Of a stretch of DNA of 64,000 nt, positions 15,358-25,131 are shown piece after piece (positions within the stretch are counted from its first letter, which is position 1; each line of letters starts with the position of its first letter). Under the pieces are notes generated by a model. It ran no database searches, was not told the origin of the DNA, and was given only the letters and a program-made list of their open reading frames with translations. Origin of the DNA: Vibrio owensii CAIM 1854 = LMG 25443. GTDB taxonomy: Bacteria; Pseudomonadota; Gammaproteobacteria; Enterobacterales; Vibrionaceae. The translations under genes and the position numbers were made by a program. The stretch lies in assembly GCF_000817815.1 (NCBI RefSeq), contig NZ_JPRD01000028.1:186307-250306 (forward strand), written 5' to 3'.

Positions 15358-18300
15358 ATGAGTATCCGAGAAGTAGGCAAAATCTTTACTCAACGCTGGT
15401 TTATCGGCTTAGTTGGTGTCGCAGCTTGTTCAATCTTTATATGGGCTGTTGGGCCCCTAATTACCGTCGCAGGTTATGAACCGTTAAAGACGGATTTTCA
15501 ACGTCTCGTCAGTATTTTAGTGTTGGTTTTCGTTTGGGGGATCTTCAATCTTACGAAACAACACAAGCAAAAAGTAAAAGAAGACGAGAGTATTCAGACT
15601 TTGTTAGAAGTTGACTCTCAATCGGATAAAGAAGCCGCTTCTGAAATCAATGTCTTGCAAGACAGGATTGAAAAGGCAATTAAACTCGTGACTAAAACGC
15701 ATAAAGGAAAGCGCAGCCTTTATGAATTGCCTTGGTACGTTTTGATTGGTCCTCCTGGTACGGGTAAAACAACGGTTCTCAAGCAGTCTGGCTTGGAGTT
15801 TCCTTTGGCTGAGTCAATGGGTACAGATTCGGTCGCTGGGGTTGGGGGCACTCGACATTGCGATTGGTGGTTCGCGAACAAAGCGGTGTTAATTGATACT
15901 GCAGGGCGCTACACCACGCAAGACAGTCAGGAAAAGGTCGACTCAAAGGCTTGGCATGGGTTCCTTGGACTACTTAAAAAATACCGAACTCAGAGACCAA
16001 TCAATGGCGCTATCGTGACGGTGAGTTTGGCCAGCATGATGTCGCAGACTCGCACTGAGCGCAGCTTGCACGCAAGAGCAATTAAGGCTCGTTTACAAGA
16101 GTTGAAAAATCAATTAGGCATGCAATTTCCAATCTACGTACTGCTTACTAAGATGGATCTCGTCGCGGGGTTTAATGAGTTTTTTTCTGACTTGAGTAAA
16201 GAAGAACGAGACGAGCTCTTTGGTTTTATGTTCCCTCAAGATTGCGAGGATGAGAAAGGCGTTATTTCTCTTTTTAATAAAGAGTTTCATCACCTATTAG
16301 AACGTCTTGATGCTCGAATGTTGAGGATCCTTGAAACTGAAGATGATCTTGATAAGCGTGCGCTTATCTTCGAGTTTCCGAAACAGTTGCGTGTACTACA
16401 GGCAAACTTAGACGAGTTTCTAACCGATATTTTTGCTCAAAACAGCTTTGAAGAGCCGGCTCTCATCCGTGGTGTGTTTATGGTGAGTTCGGTTCAAGAA
16501 GGGATCCCTGTTAGCCGTTTAATGAATGAAGCCACAAGTGGGTTGGGACTTGGCAAGCTCGGGCTATCAATGAACAGTCGAAGTTCTGATAGTTACTTTG
16601 TCAAAAACCTATTTGATCGAGTGATTTTCAAAGAGCAATTGCTTGGTACGGTGAATCGTCATTATCAAAAACAGTCTAGTTGGCTCCACCGAGGCGTTTA
16701 CATCGGATGTGCAGTGGCACTGGCAGGTGCCTCGGGCGTTTGGTTCACCAGTTACCAGTGGAACGTGAACCTTATTAATCAAACCAATAAGCAGACTGAC
16801 CATATCAACGCAATGATAGGCGCGGATAGCTTGGACTTTGATTCAGATATTATCAGTGCAATAGAAACGCTTGATCGCATCATGATGTTACCGCTCGGTA
16901 AACAAAGCGATTATGAAGACGAAACGGCGATCAAAAAGTTTGGCCTATATCAAGGGGGTAAGGTCTCTCAAGCGGCGAACAACGCTTATACCTCTGCGTT
17001 AAATAAGCACTTTGCTCCAATGGTGCTTCAGAGTCTTGTCTCAGAAATGGAAGGGAACCAAGAGCATCGTCAATATCTATACGAAACACTCAAAACTTAT
17101 TTGATGCTGTTTAACCCAAATAAATATCAGCAAGAGGAAGTTCTGAGTTGGTTTGGTTTCTACTATGAACGTCATTACCCAGGTGTACTTAATGAGGTGC
17201 TAAGAGAGCGCTTAATGACGCACACTCGAAACTTGCTGGACAGCAATGAGCGAGGGCTTTCTTACGACGAATCATCGGTAGCGGAGGCTCGAGAAGTCTT
17301 AACGCAAATGTCTTTGCCGGAACGTGCTTACCAACGTATGAAGTTGCAGTTTGCGAAAAGTCATGTGCCTTCATTTAGGTTGACTGACGTTCTGGGACCG
17401 AAGGGTTTAGAGCAGTTCGAACGAAACAGTGGTAAGCCACTATCGCAAGGTATTTCCGGTTTTTACACTTACAACGGATTCCATAGCATTTTTCAAATTC
17501 AAATTAACCGCACGGTAAAAAGTTTGATGGAGGAAAACTGGGTCTATGGGGACGATTTAAAAGCGCATGAAATTGACCATGCAAGCGCTATTCGAGGTGT
17601 ACAAGAGCGTTATTACCAAGATTATATCAATGAGTGGAAAAACTTGATTGAAGACATCCAGCTTAAACAGGCGCCAAGTTTAGAGTTGGCTTCCGCTCAG
17701 GCGAGGGTGCTATCTGGTGTTGAAAGGCCAATTGAATCACTACTGCGTGCTATGCAAAAAGAAGTGGGCTTAACGAAAGTGGTTTTGTCAGAAAACCAAA
17801 AAGCCGCCTCTGAGGTTGCGGGAAATGTAGCAAAGGTGAAGTTTTCAAATACGGCTGACAAGCTCGATCTGTATTTACCTGAAGAAAATGCATTTAACGT
17901 AGCCTTGCCCGGGAAAGAAGTGGAGCAACACTTTACTGAAATTCTACGTTTGGATGAGCAAGATTTTGACGACATTCAGCAAGCAATGGTTAATCTGCGT
18001 TCTTACTTGTCTGATCTATCAAGCTCAGGGAACAATCAAAAGATTGCTTACAAGAGTATTCTGGATGGAACGGTTACCCAAGATGTAGCAGCTTCTTTTG
18101 AGCGGGCGCGAGAGTTGCTACCAAAGCCATTTAATCAATGGTTAGGTGAGTTGTCTCAAGAGTCAGTGAAATTTGCTGAGAGTGGTTCTAAAGATCACCT
18201 AAACCAACTTTGGCAAACGCAAGTAGTAAAACCGTATCGTCGTTCTATCGCGGGACGTTATCCTTTTGTTTCAAATGCGGCCAAGGAAGTGCGACTTAAA

Positions 18301-18876
18301 GATTTTAAACGTTTCTTCGGCTATGGCGGAACGATGGACTCTTTCTTTAAAGAGTATCTCGAACCATTTGTGGACACCTCCTCTAGACGCTGGAAACTTG
18401 AGAAAGAAATCGGTGTGAGACCGGAAACATTAGCGGTGTTTCAACAAGCAAAGCGCATTAGACAAACCTTCTTTGAATCTGATAACTCGCTGAGAGTCGA
18501 GTTTGGAATGAAACCAGTCTATCTAGACCAACATATCACTCGCTTTGTATTGGAGTTAGGTGAACAAGACCTCGTTTATAAACATGGTCCAGCACGTGCT
18601 AAATCGTTAAGTTGGCCAGCAGGTCAAGATCAAACCCGAATCGTATTTACGCCGCCGGAATCAAAGCGAGAAATTGCCCATACATATGAGGGTGAATGGG
18701 GCATCTTTAGATTGCTAGACCAATCACTTAAAGCACGTCCCGAGTCACGAAAAGACAACATCGTGATGATTGATCTCAATGGTAATAAAGTTCAGTTGGA
18801 GCTGATCCCTTCGAGCACGGTAAACCCATTCTGGTCAAATGAAATGGAGAGGTTCCGATGTCCACAAACGCTTTAA
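15358..18876 (+). CDS. tssM: T6SS inner-membrane protein TssM (IcmF family)
   Basis: 1172 residues, full length for the family. Two N-terminal transmembrane helices (about 14-37 and 43-63) flank a short loop. A cytoplasmic NTPase-like domain follows with an intact Walker A GPPGTGKT at 131-138 and VLIDTAGRY as the Walker B region. A third transmembrane helix lies near residue 445 (VYIGCAVALAGASGVWF), and the large C-terminal half is periplasmic and ends in the IcmF C-terminal beta domain (EGEWGIFRLLDQS). TssM spans the periplasm and contacts TssJ. Many TssM proteins have lost the P-loop; this one retains it. The stop overlaps the tagF start by 19 bp. Confidence 0.97.
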   Translation: MSIREVGKIFTQRWFIGLVGVAACSIFIWAVGPLITVAGYEPLKTDFQRLVSILVLVFVWGIFNLTKQHKQKVKEDESIQTLLEVDSQSDKEAASEINVLQDRIEKAIKLVTKTHKGKRSLYELPWYVLIGPPGTGKTTVLKQSGLEFPLAESMGTDSVAGVGGTRHCDWWFANKAVLIDTAGRYTTQDSQEKVDSKAWHGFLGLLKKYRTQRPINGAIVTVSLASMMSQTRTERSLHARAIKARLQELKNQLGMQFPIYVLLTKMDLVAGFNEFFSDLSKEERDELFGFMFPQDCEDEKGVISLFNKEFHHLLERLDARMLRILETEDDLDKRALIFEFPKQLRVLQANLDEFLTDIFAQNSFEEPALIRGVFMVSSVQEGIPVSRLMNEATSGLGLGKLGLSMNSRSSDSYFVKNLFDRVIFKEQLLGTVNRHYQKQSSWLHRGVYIGCAVALAGASGVWFTSYQWNVNLINQTNKQTDHINAMIGADSLDFDSDIISAIETLDRIMMLPLGKQSDYEDETAIKKFGLYQGGKVSQAANNAYTSALNKHFAPMVLQSLVSEMEGNQEHRQYLYETLKTYLMLFNPNKYQQEEVLSWFGFYYERHYPGVLNEVLRERLMTHTRNLLDSNERGLSYDESSVAEAREVLTQMSLPERAYQRMKLQFAKSHVPSFRLTDVLGPKGLEQFERNSGKPLSQGISGFYTYNGFHSIFQIQINRTVKSLMEENWVYGDDLKAHEIDHASAIRGVQERYYQDYINEWKNLIEDIQLKQAPSLELASAQARVLSGVERPIESLLRAMQKEVGLTKVVLSENQKAASEVAGNVAKVKFSNTADKLDLYLPEENAFNVALPGKEVEQHFTEILRLDEQDFDDIQQAMVNLRSYLSDLSSSGNNQKIAYKSILDGTVTQDVAASFERARELLPKPFNQWLGELSQESVKFAESGSKDHLNQLWQTQVVKPYRRSIAGRYPFVSNAAKEVRLKDFKRFFGYGGTMDSFFKEYLEPFVDTSSRRWKLEKEIGVRPETLAVFQQAKRIRQTFFESDNSLRVEFGMKPVYLDQHITRFVLELGEQDLVYKHGPARAKSLSWPAGQDQTRIVFTPPESKREIAHTYEGEWGIFRLLDQSLKARPESRKDNIVMIDLNGNKVQLELIPSSTVNPFWSNEMERFRCPQTL

Positions 18877-19553
18877 CTTCTTCTTGGGGATACATAGGGA
18901 AAATGCCGGCTAAAGGGGATTTCGTTAAAGACGGTTTGTCCCAAGAATTTACTGGTCGTTGGCACGACTGGCAGCAAGCGGTGATTGCCGTTAGCCGTGA
19001 GCAACTGGGTGAAAATTGGAGCGAGTATTTTTTGACAGCTCCTATCTGGCATTTTGCGCTTGATGTTTCTTACATGGAAGATGCAACTTATATCGGCAGT
19101 GTCATTCCCAGTGTGGATTCGTCAGGTCGTTATTTCTTTTTTACCGTGGCGCGCGCAGTACAGGGACCTGCGGTGAACTACTGGCAACAGAGTGACTGGA
19201 CACAACATAGCCAAAACCTTGCAGTTGCCGTATTGAGTGATGAATTTGTTTTCGATGCATGGGCACAAGGGCTGACAGACTCTGACAATCTACCAACCGA
19301 AGAAGCAGGCGTAAGCCAAGTTCCAACGATGGTTTATGAAAGTGAACTGTCCGTCATTTATCAGCGTTCGTCGCAGCTATCAGTGAACAGCCTTTTGAAT
19401 CGAATGATTGGTAAGGACCACAAAACGCCTTGCTTTTGGTGGACAGACGGTTCGGACAACATCGAACCGTGCATGTTGGTGACATCTGGCTTGCCCTCGA
19501 TAGGACAATATTCCGCAATGCTAGACGGCAACTGGCAAAAGTGGAACTGGTAG
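18858..19553 (+). CDS. tagF: T6SS regulatory protein TagF
   Basis: 231 residues with the TagF opening GYIGKMPAKGDFVKDGLSQ and the conserved LTAPIWHFAL and CFWWTDG segments. In Pseudomonas, TagF is a post-translational repressor of T6SS that works alongside the threonine-phosphorylation pathway; in some Vibrio relatives it limits assembly through TssM/TagH contacts. Here it lies between tssM and pppA, consistent with that regulatory module. It overlaps tssM by 19 bp in a different frame, indicating coupled translation. Confidence 0.93.
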   Translation: MSTNALTSSWGYIGKMPAKGDFVKDGLSQEFTGRWHDWQQAVIAVSREQLGENWSEYFLTAPIWHFALDVSYMEDATYIGSVIPSVDSSGRYFFFTVARAVQGPAVNYWQQSDWTQHSQNLAVAVLSDEFVFDAWAQGLTDSDNLPTEEAGVSQVPTMVYESELSVIYQRSSQLSVNSLLNRMIGKDHKTPCFWWTDGSDNIEPCMLVTSGLPSIGQYSAMLDGNWQKWNW

Positions 19554-19563
19554 GAAGCGAAGA

Positions 19564-20358
19564 ATGAATTGGAATTACTTTACTTTTGCTAAGACGCATC
19601 CAGGCAAAGTGCGACCTTATAACGAAGACGCTTTACTTGAGATGTCTGAAGCTGGGCTTTGGGTTGTGGCGGACGGAATGGGTGGACACAGTGCGGGGGA
19701 TATTGCGAGTCAGATGTTAGTGGATCGTATCGCTCGCCATATCAAAGACAGCAAAACGACGAATATCGATGAACTAAGAACGGTTGTCCAGCAAACAAAC
19801 AAAGAGATTTTTGATTACGCACAAGCCCACTTAGAGGGCAAAACCATGGGAACGACTCTCGTCTTATTGTTTATGCAAGATGGCTACTTCCATTGTTTAT
19901 GGGTAGGAGACAGCCGCATCTATCAACTCAGAGAAGGTTGCTTCTCCCAAAAAACCAGAGATCACAGCCAAGTCATGGATTTGGTTGAGCAAGGTCTATT
20001 GGCTTTTGAGGATGCAGAGTCACATCCACTGGCTAATGTCATTACACGAGCGATTGGTGTGGACGAAATAGTCACGATAGACCAAGTATCAGGCCAGCTT
20101 GCAGACGGTGACCAATTTCTTTTGTGCAGTGATGGACTATCAAAAGAACTTACCAACGATGAGATGCACAAGACACTTCATGCAGACTCGGTGAATCAGG
20201 CGGGCTTAGCTTTGATGCATTCTGCATTAGTGAGAGGTGCGAGTGACAATGTCACGTGCGCTTTGATCAAAGCTTGCTGTGAGAGAAGCGAGCTAGACGG
20301 ACGAACACAAGAGGATGCCACGATCCCAGTATTCTTGAGGAGCAAGGCGAATGGTTGA
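19564..20358 (+). CDS. pppA: T6SS-associated PP2C-type protein phosphatase
   Basis: 264 residues with all main PP2C motifs: RPYNEDALLEM, VVADGMGGHSAGD, GTTLVLL, WVGDSRIYQLR, FLLCSDGLSKEL and GASDNVTCALI. The metal-coordinating aspartates are present. PppA dephosphorylates the FHA protein, resetting the system after PpkA-dependent activation. It starts 10 bp after tagF and its end overlaps tssA by 8 bp. Kinase (divergent operon), FHA and phosphatase are thus all present in one locus. Confidence 0.95.
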   Translation: MNWNYFTFAKTHPGKVRPYNEDALLEMSEAGLWVVADGMGGHSAGDIASQMLVDRIARHIKDSKTTNIDELRTVVQQTNKEIFDYAQAHLEGKTMGTTLVLLFMQDGYFHCLWVGDSRIYQLREGCFSQKTRDHSQVMDLVEQGLLAFEDAESHPLANVITRAIGVDEIVTIDQVSGQLADGDQFLLCSDGLSKELTNDEMHKTLHADSVNQAGLALMHSALVRGASDNVTCALIKACCERSELDGRTQEDATIPVFLRSKANG

Positions 20359-21490
20359 TTCAAAAAGTGTATCTGACTCTAGCAGGGTATTCGATTGGTT
20401 GGCTCCGGTTCTATTGCCAGTATCAGAAGAGCGCCCAACAGGTGTAGATCCGCGTGAAGACGTGTCACCTCAATCAGCATACTACCGTTTAAAAGACAGT
20501 CGAATGGCGGCACGCAATGCTGAGCGCAATGCGATTATCGAAGAAGAGAGCATATTAACGCACACTAACTTGTGGCGTGTCTTTATTGACGAGGTTCCGG
20601 ATATTCTTTCTCGCCAATCAAAAGACTTAGAATTTGTTGCATGGTTAATTGAAGCCCTCACGCGTCTTTATGGATTTCGTGGCATGGGAGTTGGCTATGA
20701 AATTGCCTCAAACTTCATCGACAATTTTTGGGAACAACTGTATCCAATGCCTGATGAAGACGGTATGGAGACGCGTATCTCTTCCATTATTGGCCTAAAT
20801 GGCATCGATAGTGAAGGTACGTTGATTTTTCCTTTAGCATCCATTCCCTTGACTGACATAGGTGTAGAGCAACCGTACGCATTTTGGGAATATCAACAAG
20901 CGATTGAGTTAGAGAGACTTGATGAAGACAAGCGCCGCTACAAGGTTGAGCAGGGTGCTGTTGAAATGTCCAAGATTAACGACACGGTGAAATCTACATC
21001 TGATGAGTTCTATCGTGAACTTATCTCTGACCTTGAGTTTGCGATGGCTGCGTTTAGCCAATTTAGTCAAAAGCTTGATGATGCGGTTGGGGACGTTACA
21101 CCGAGCTCATACATCTCCAAGAAACTAGATTCAATACATTCGGCATTAAAGCATCTGTTGGGCGTTCGTTTTCAAGCTCCATCTGAGGTGAATGAAGTTA
21201 TCCAGCTCGAACCGACTGAGGATGAGGAAGCACCAACGGTACAGAACCAAAACGGCGCTTTATTGATGACAAACATGCAATCGCGTGAACAGGCGATTGA
21301 GCAGTTACAAAAGGTGGCAGACTTCTTTAGAGAAAGTGAGCCTCATTCACCAGTTTCTTACTCCATCGAACAAATCATTCGTTGGTGTGGAATGCCTCTG
21401 CCGGAATTACTGGCGGAATTGATCTCCGACGGAGATGCAAAGAGAAGCTATTTCCGTTTAGTTGGCATAGCAGAACAAAATGAAAATTAA
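20351..21490 (+). CDS. tssA: T6SS tail-assembly protein TssA (ImpA-type)
   Basis: 379 residues. The ImpA N-terminal domain occupies about residues 10-140, with the signature PRGVDPRED-like stretch RPTGVDPRED, LEFVAWLIEAL and NFWEQLYPMPDED. The C-terminal part contains YSIEQIIRWCGMPLPELLAELI, as in the TssA1-like class. TssA caps the growing sheath/tube or organises the baseplate during tail extension. The start ATG lies inside the end of pppA (8-bp overlap). Confidence 0.94.
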   Translation: MVDSKSVSDSSRVFDWLAPVLLPVSEERPTGVDPREDVSPQSAYYRLKDSRMAARNAERNAIIEEESILTHTNLWRVFIDEVPDILSRQSKDLEFVAWLIEALTRLYGFRGMGVGYEIASNFIDNFWEQLYPMPDEDGMETRISSIIGLNGIDSEGTLIFPLASIPLTDIGVEQPYAFWEYQQAIELERLDEDKRRYKVEQGAVEMSKINDTVKSTSDEFYRELISDLEFAMAAFSQFSQKLDDAVGDVTPSSYISKKLDSIHSALKHLLGVRFQAPSEVNEVIQLEPTEDEEAPTVQNQNGALLMTNMQSREQAIEQLQKVADFFRESEPHSPVSYSIEQIIRWCGMPLPELLAELISDGDAKRSYFRLVGIAEQNEN

Positions 21491-21505
21491 GAAAGGGAGA
21501 ACGGT

Positions 21506-22036
21506 ATGACGAGTATCCACTCGAAACTGTCACGAGTAAGGAAGCCTCGTGTTCACATTACCTATGATGTTGAAACTGAAGGAACAACGCTGAAAAAAGA
21601 GCTTCCTTTTGTTGTTGGTGTAATGGGCGATTTCGCAGGACAAAATACGGAAGCGCTGAAGCCACTCAAAGACCGTCGCTTTATTCAGATCGACAGGGAT
21701 AACTTCGATGACGTTCTTAAGAAAATGAACCCGTCAGTGAAGTTTAAGGTAGCCAACAAACTCGCGAAAGATGACTCTCAGTTTGAAGTTGATCTGAGCT
21801 TCAAGTCGATGCAGGACTTCGAGCCAGCAGCGATCGTTAATCAAGTTGACCCACTACGCCAGTTAATGGAAACACGCAATAAGTTACGCGACCTAATGAC
21901 CAAGGTGGATCGCTCAGAAGAGTTGGAAAATATCCTTGAAGATGTCTTAAACAACACGGATAACTTAACCAAGCTAGCAGGCGAGCTGAAACTTGGTGAC
22001 GCTCACCCGACGGACAATCCAAAGGGAGTGAAGTGA
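21506..22036 (+). CDS. tssB: T6SS contractile sheath small subunit TssB
   Basis: 176 residues, standard for TssB/VipA/ImpB. Conserved segments include RVHITYDVETEG, LPFVVGVMGDFAG, RRFIQIDRDNFDDVL and the C-terminal LEDVLNNTD helix. TssB and TssC interlock to form the contractile sheath around the Hcp tube. It has a good ribosome site (GGGAGA). Its TGA stop shares bases with the ATG of tssC (GTGATGA), so the two subunits are translationally coupled. Confidence 0.97.
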   Translation: MTSIHSKLSRVRKPRVHITYDVETEGTTLKKELPFVVGVMGDFAGQNTEALKPLKDRRFIQIDRDNFDDVLKKMNPSVKFKVANKLAKDDSQFEVDLSFKSMQDFEPAAIVNQVDPLRQLMETRNKLRDLMTKVDRSEELENILEDVLNNTDNLTKLAGELKLGDAHPTDNPKGVK

Positions 22037-23529
22037 TGACAACGCAAATTGAAAAGCAGCTTGATCCTACCGTTGGTGAGCAGACTTCCTCTTTCCTAGA
22101 GCAAGCGATTGGCGCAACAAAGCAAACAGAAGCTTCACGTGCTGAAGAGCTGATTAAGACGTTAACTGAAGAAGCAATGAAAGGCACGGTCTCATGGAAT
22201 AAAAACCTAACCGTGACTTTCCGTGAAGCGATCAACTTACTCGATCGTCAGATTTCTGAACAGCTGTCTGAAGTCATGCACCATCCAGAACTGCAAAAAC
22301 TTGAAGGATCTTGGCGTGGTTTGAACTACTTAGTCATGAACTCAGATACCAGTTCGACACTGAAAATTCGCATGATCAGCATGACGAAGAAAGAGCTTCA
22401 TAAAGATTTGAGTAAAGCGGTTGAGTTTGACCAAAGCCAGATCTTCAAAAAAGTTTATGAGTCGGAATTCGGCAGTGCCGGTGGTGAGCCTTATGGTGCA
22501 CTGATCGGTGATTACGAATTTACGAACCACCCAGAAGACATTGAATCACTTCGCTTAATGTCTAATGTGGCCGCGTCTGGTTTCTCTCCATTCTTATCTG
22601 CGGCTTCACCTGCATTGTTTGGTTTTGATGAGTGGACAGAGCTTTCTAAACCTCGCGATTTGGACAAAGTTTTCGAATCACTGGAATATGCTCAATGGCG
22701 TTCTTTCCGTGAAAGCGCAGACTCTCGTTTTGTAAGCTTAACCATGCCAAAAGTATTGGCGCGTTTGCCTTATGGACAAGCAACTTCGCCGGTGGAAGAG
22801 TTTGGCTTTGAAGAGTTTGACGTTGACTCAGTGTCGGGTATTGCAACGAATGCTGAACATAATGATTACTGTTGGATGAACTCTTCTTATGTGCTGGGCG
22901 CTAAGCTTACTGATGCATTCTCGAAATATGGCTTCTGCACCGCTATTCGTGGCGCAGAAGGTGGTGGTCGAGTAGATAACCTACCGACGCACTTCTTCAT
23001 GAGCGATGACGGTGACCCGGATATGAAGTGCCCGACAGAAATTGGCATTACGGACCGACGTGAAGCGGAACTAGGTAAACTTGGTTTCCTTCCTTTGTGC
23101 CACTATAAGAATACCAACTACGCGGTTTTCTTTGGTGCACAAACCTGTCAAAAACCAGCCAATCACGATTCTCCTGATGCGACTGCGAATGCGGCCATTT
23201 CAGCACGCTTACCTTACATGATGGCAACGTCACGTTTTGCTCATTACTTGAAGGTCATGGCACGCGATAAGATTGGTAGCTTTATGGAAGCTGAAGACGT
23301 GGAGTCGTGGCTAAACCGCTGGATCTTAAGCTACGTGAATGCCTCAGAAGGTGGCGGTCAAGAAATCCGTGCGAAATACCCACTTGCCGATGCTCGTGTT
23401 CAGGTGAAAGAAATTCCGGGTGCGCCAGGTTCCTACAATGCTGTGGCATGGTTGAAGCCTTGGCTGCAAATGGAAGAGTTGACCACGTCATTGCGCTTGG
23501 TCGCAAAGATCCCTCAATCGGGTGGCTAA
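22036..23529 (+). CDS. tssC: T6SS contractile sheath large subunit TssC
   Basis: 497 residues from ATG 22036 (GGGAG upstream; a GTG one codon earlier is less likely). Characteristic sequences are LEGSWRGLNYLVMNSD, FDQSQIFKKVYESEFG, GGEPYGALIGDYEF, RFAHYLKVMARDKIG and the C-terminal LRLVAKIP. It is the main sheath protein, recognised and extracted by TssH after contraction. It directly follows tssB. A hairpin at 23537-23560 separates it from a paralogous gene. Confidence 0.97.
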   Translation: MTTQIEKQLDPTVGEQTSSFLEQAIGATKQTEASRAEELIKTLTEEAMKGTVSWNKNLTVTFREAINLLDRQISEQLSEVMHHPELQKLEGSWRGLNYLVMNSDTSSTLKIRMISMTKKELHKDLSKAVEFDQSQIFKKVYESEFGSAGGEPYGALIGDYEFTNHPEDIESLRLMSNVAASGFSPFLSAASPALFGFDEWTELSKPRDLDKVFESLEYAQWRSFRESADSRFVSLTMPKVLARLPYGQATSPVEEFGFEEFDVDSVSGIATNAEHNDYCWMNSSYVLGAKLTDAFSKYGFCTAIRGAEGGGRVDNLPTHFFMSDDGDPDMKCPTEIGITDRREAELGKLGFLPLCHYKNTNYAVFFGAQTCQKPANHDSPDATANAAISARLPYMMATSRFAHYLKVMARDKIGSFMEAEDVESWLNRWILSYVNASEGGGQEIRAKYPLADARVQVKEIPGAPGSYNAVAWLKPWLQMEELTTSLRLVAKIPQSGG

Positions 23530-23536
23530 ATAATAG

Positions 23537-23560
23537 GTGGTTGGCCATTGGGTCAACCAC
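23537..23560 (+). promoter_or_regulatory. Intercistronic hairpin after tssC
   Basis: GTGGTTG (23537-23543) pairs with CAACCAC (23554-23560) around a 10-nt loop, in the 81-bp gap between tssC and its paralogue. There is no T-run, so it looks like an mRNA-stabilising or processing element rather than a full terminator. Confidence 0.45.
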
Positions 23561-23610
23561 TCCTTCCACGCTTAGGGGTAGAGATTGAGTATTAAAAGTG
23601 ACGATTTGGA

Positions 23611-25122
23611 ATGGCTAACGATATGACATTGAATTTCTTAGACCCAAGTGAACTGAAACACGAGTTCAGTCCACTTGGGTGTGCGGAACTTGATAGTCAC
23701 TGGGTTACCCAGTTTGTTGAGTCAGTAGATTCAATACATTCGGCAAAAATTTGGCTAGAGGGAACAAAAAGTTCAACTGTTGATGACTTTCGATATAGCG
23801 TGTTGATGGCCATCGATCAGATTGACCAAATATTGGAAGAGCAATTGAATGAGATTATTCATCATCAAGCATTTCAAGCATTGGAAAAATCATGGTTAGG
23901 TGTTCGCTATCTGTGCGAGCAAACTGCCAGCCAATCCAGTGAGCCTGTGAAGATAAAAGTTCTTTCGGCAACATGGGATGAGGTCAGCAAGGATGCACTG
24001 AAAGCCATCGAGTTTGATCAATCTGCGCTGTTTAAATTGTTGTATCAGAATGAATATGGCATGCCGGGTGGTGAGCCTTTTGGGGTGGTGGTCGGTGATT
24101 ACGAACTAAGACATGACCCAGCGAAAAATCACTTTGATCGAGATTTAACGGTGTTAAGTAAGGTTGCGCAAACTGCGGCAGCGGCATTCAGTCCATTCAT
24201 TCTGTCTGCTCAGCCAAGTGTGTTTGGTGTTAATCGATTTTCAGAGCTGTCATCGACCACTGATATCGGTGCTCAGTTTGAACAAGTTGAGTACATAAAA
24301 TGGCAAAAATTACGAGAATCGGAAGATGCTAAATTCCTCGGTATTGCTGCACCAAACGTGCTGTTTCGCTTGCCTTATACCAGAGACGGTTCTCGTATTG
24401 AAGGGTTTGATTTCGAAGAAGCGATCAATGATTCTGAGCGCGAATTGCAGTGGGGAAGTGCTGCGTTTTGTTTCGCTGCGATTGCGATTCGAACGTATCA
24501 AGAACATGGCTGGTTTACTCACATGAGGGGCGTTAAGCAAGGCGATTACACGCAAGGAACAATCTTAGCGCCCACGCGAAGTTCAGTGCATTTCACTAGC
24601 AAAAATACCCGTGATAGAAGTCCTTTGAACTTAAAAGTTTCAGAGCGCAAAGAAAAAGAAATATCGGATTGTGGGTTTATCACCATGTCACCGGTTGCAG
24701 AAACCTACATGGTGGGGATGACATCCAGCGTGTCCATTTATAAGCCAAGACAGTTCGAAGAGCAGCATATCACTATGAACGCCAAGTTGACCTCGATGCT
24801 GCAATACACGCTTTGTGTTTCACGAATCGCCCATTACATAAAGGTCATGGGACGAGACAAAATCGGTGGTTATCAAGATGCAGATTCAATCCAACGAGAC
24901 TTCCAAAAGTGGCTTCATCAATACACAACAGCCTCTGACGAAGCTTCGGATGAACTGAGGGCAAAGTACCCTTTAAACGAGGCAAACATCAGCGTTAAAG
25001 AAAAACGTGATTCCCCCGGACACTATTATTCGGTGGTTCATTTACGGCCTCATTTTCAACTCGACCAGATGGTGTCGGCAGTCAAACTTATTACGGAATT
25101 ATCACCAGAACAAGTGGTGTAA
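23611..25122 (+). CDS. impD: Second TssC-like sheath-family protein (ImpD-type)
   Basis: 503 residues, clearly homologous to the adjacent TssC along its whole length (LEKSWLGVRYLCEQ, FDQSALFKLLYQNEYG, GGEPFGVVVGDYEL, RIAHYIKVMGRDKIGG) but diverged. Differences include the LLYQNEYGMPGG region and a C-terminus ending VKLITELSPEQVV. The Rhizobium imp locus has the same ImpC-ImpD tandem followed by ImpE-F-G-H, exactly the order here. Its role is unsettled: a minor sheath component, a cap or baseplate-proximal variant, or a regulator of sheath length are all possible. The ribosome site (TTGGA) is modest. Confidence 0.9.
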   Translation: MANDMTLNFLDPSELKHEFSPLGCAELDSHWVTQFVESVDSIHSAKIWLEGTKSSTVDDFRYSVLMAIDQIDQILEEQLNEIIHHQAFQALEKSWLGVRYLCEQTASQSSEPVKIKVLSATWDEVSKDALKAIEFDQSALFKLLYQNEYGMPGGEPFGVVVGDYELRHDPAKNHFDRDLTVLSKVAQTAAAAFSPFILSAQPSVFGVNRFSELSSTTDIGAQFEQVEYIKWQKLRESEDAKFLGIAAPNVLFRLPYTRDGSRIEGFDFEEAINDSERELQWGSAAFCFAAIAIRTYQEHGWFTHMRGVKQGDYTQGTILAPTRSSVHFTSKNTRDRSPLNLKVSERKEKEISDCGFITMSPVAETYMVGMTSSVSIYKPRQFEEQHITMNAKLTSMLQYTLCVSRIAHYIKVMGRDKIGGYQDADSIQRDFQKWLHQYTTASDEASDELRAKYPLNEANISVKEKRDSPGHYYSVVHLRPHFQLDQMVSAVKLITELSPEQVV

Positions 25123-25131
25123 GGGAAGACA

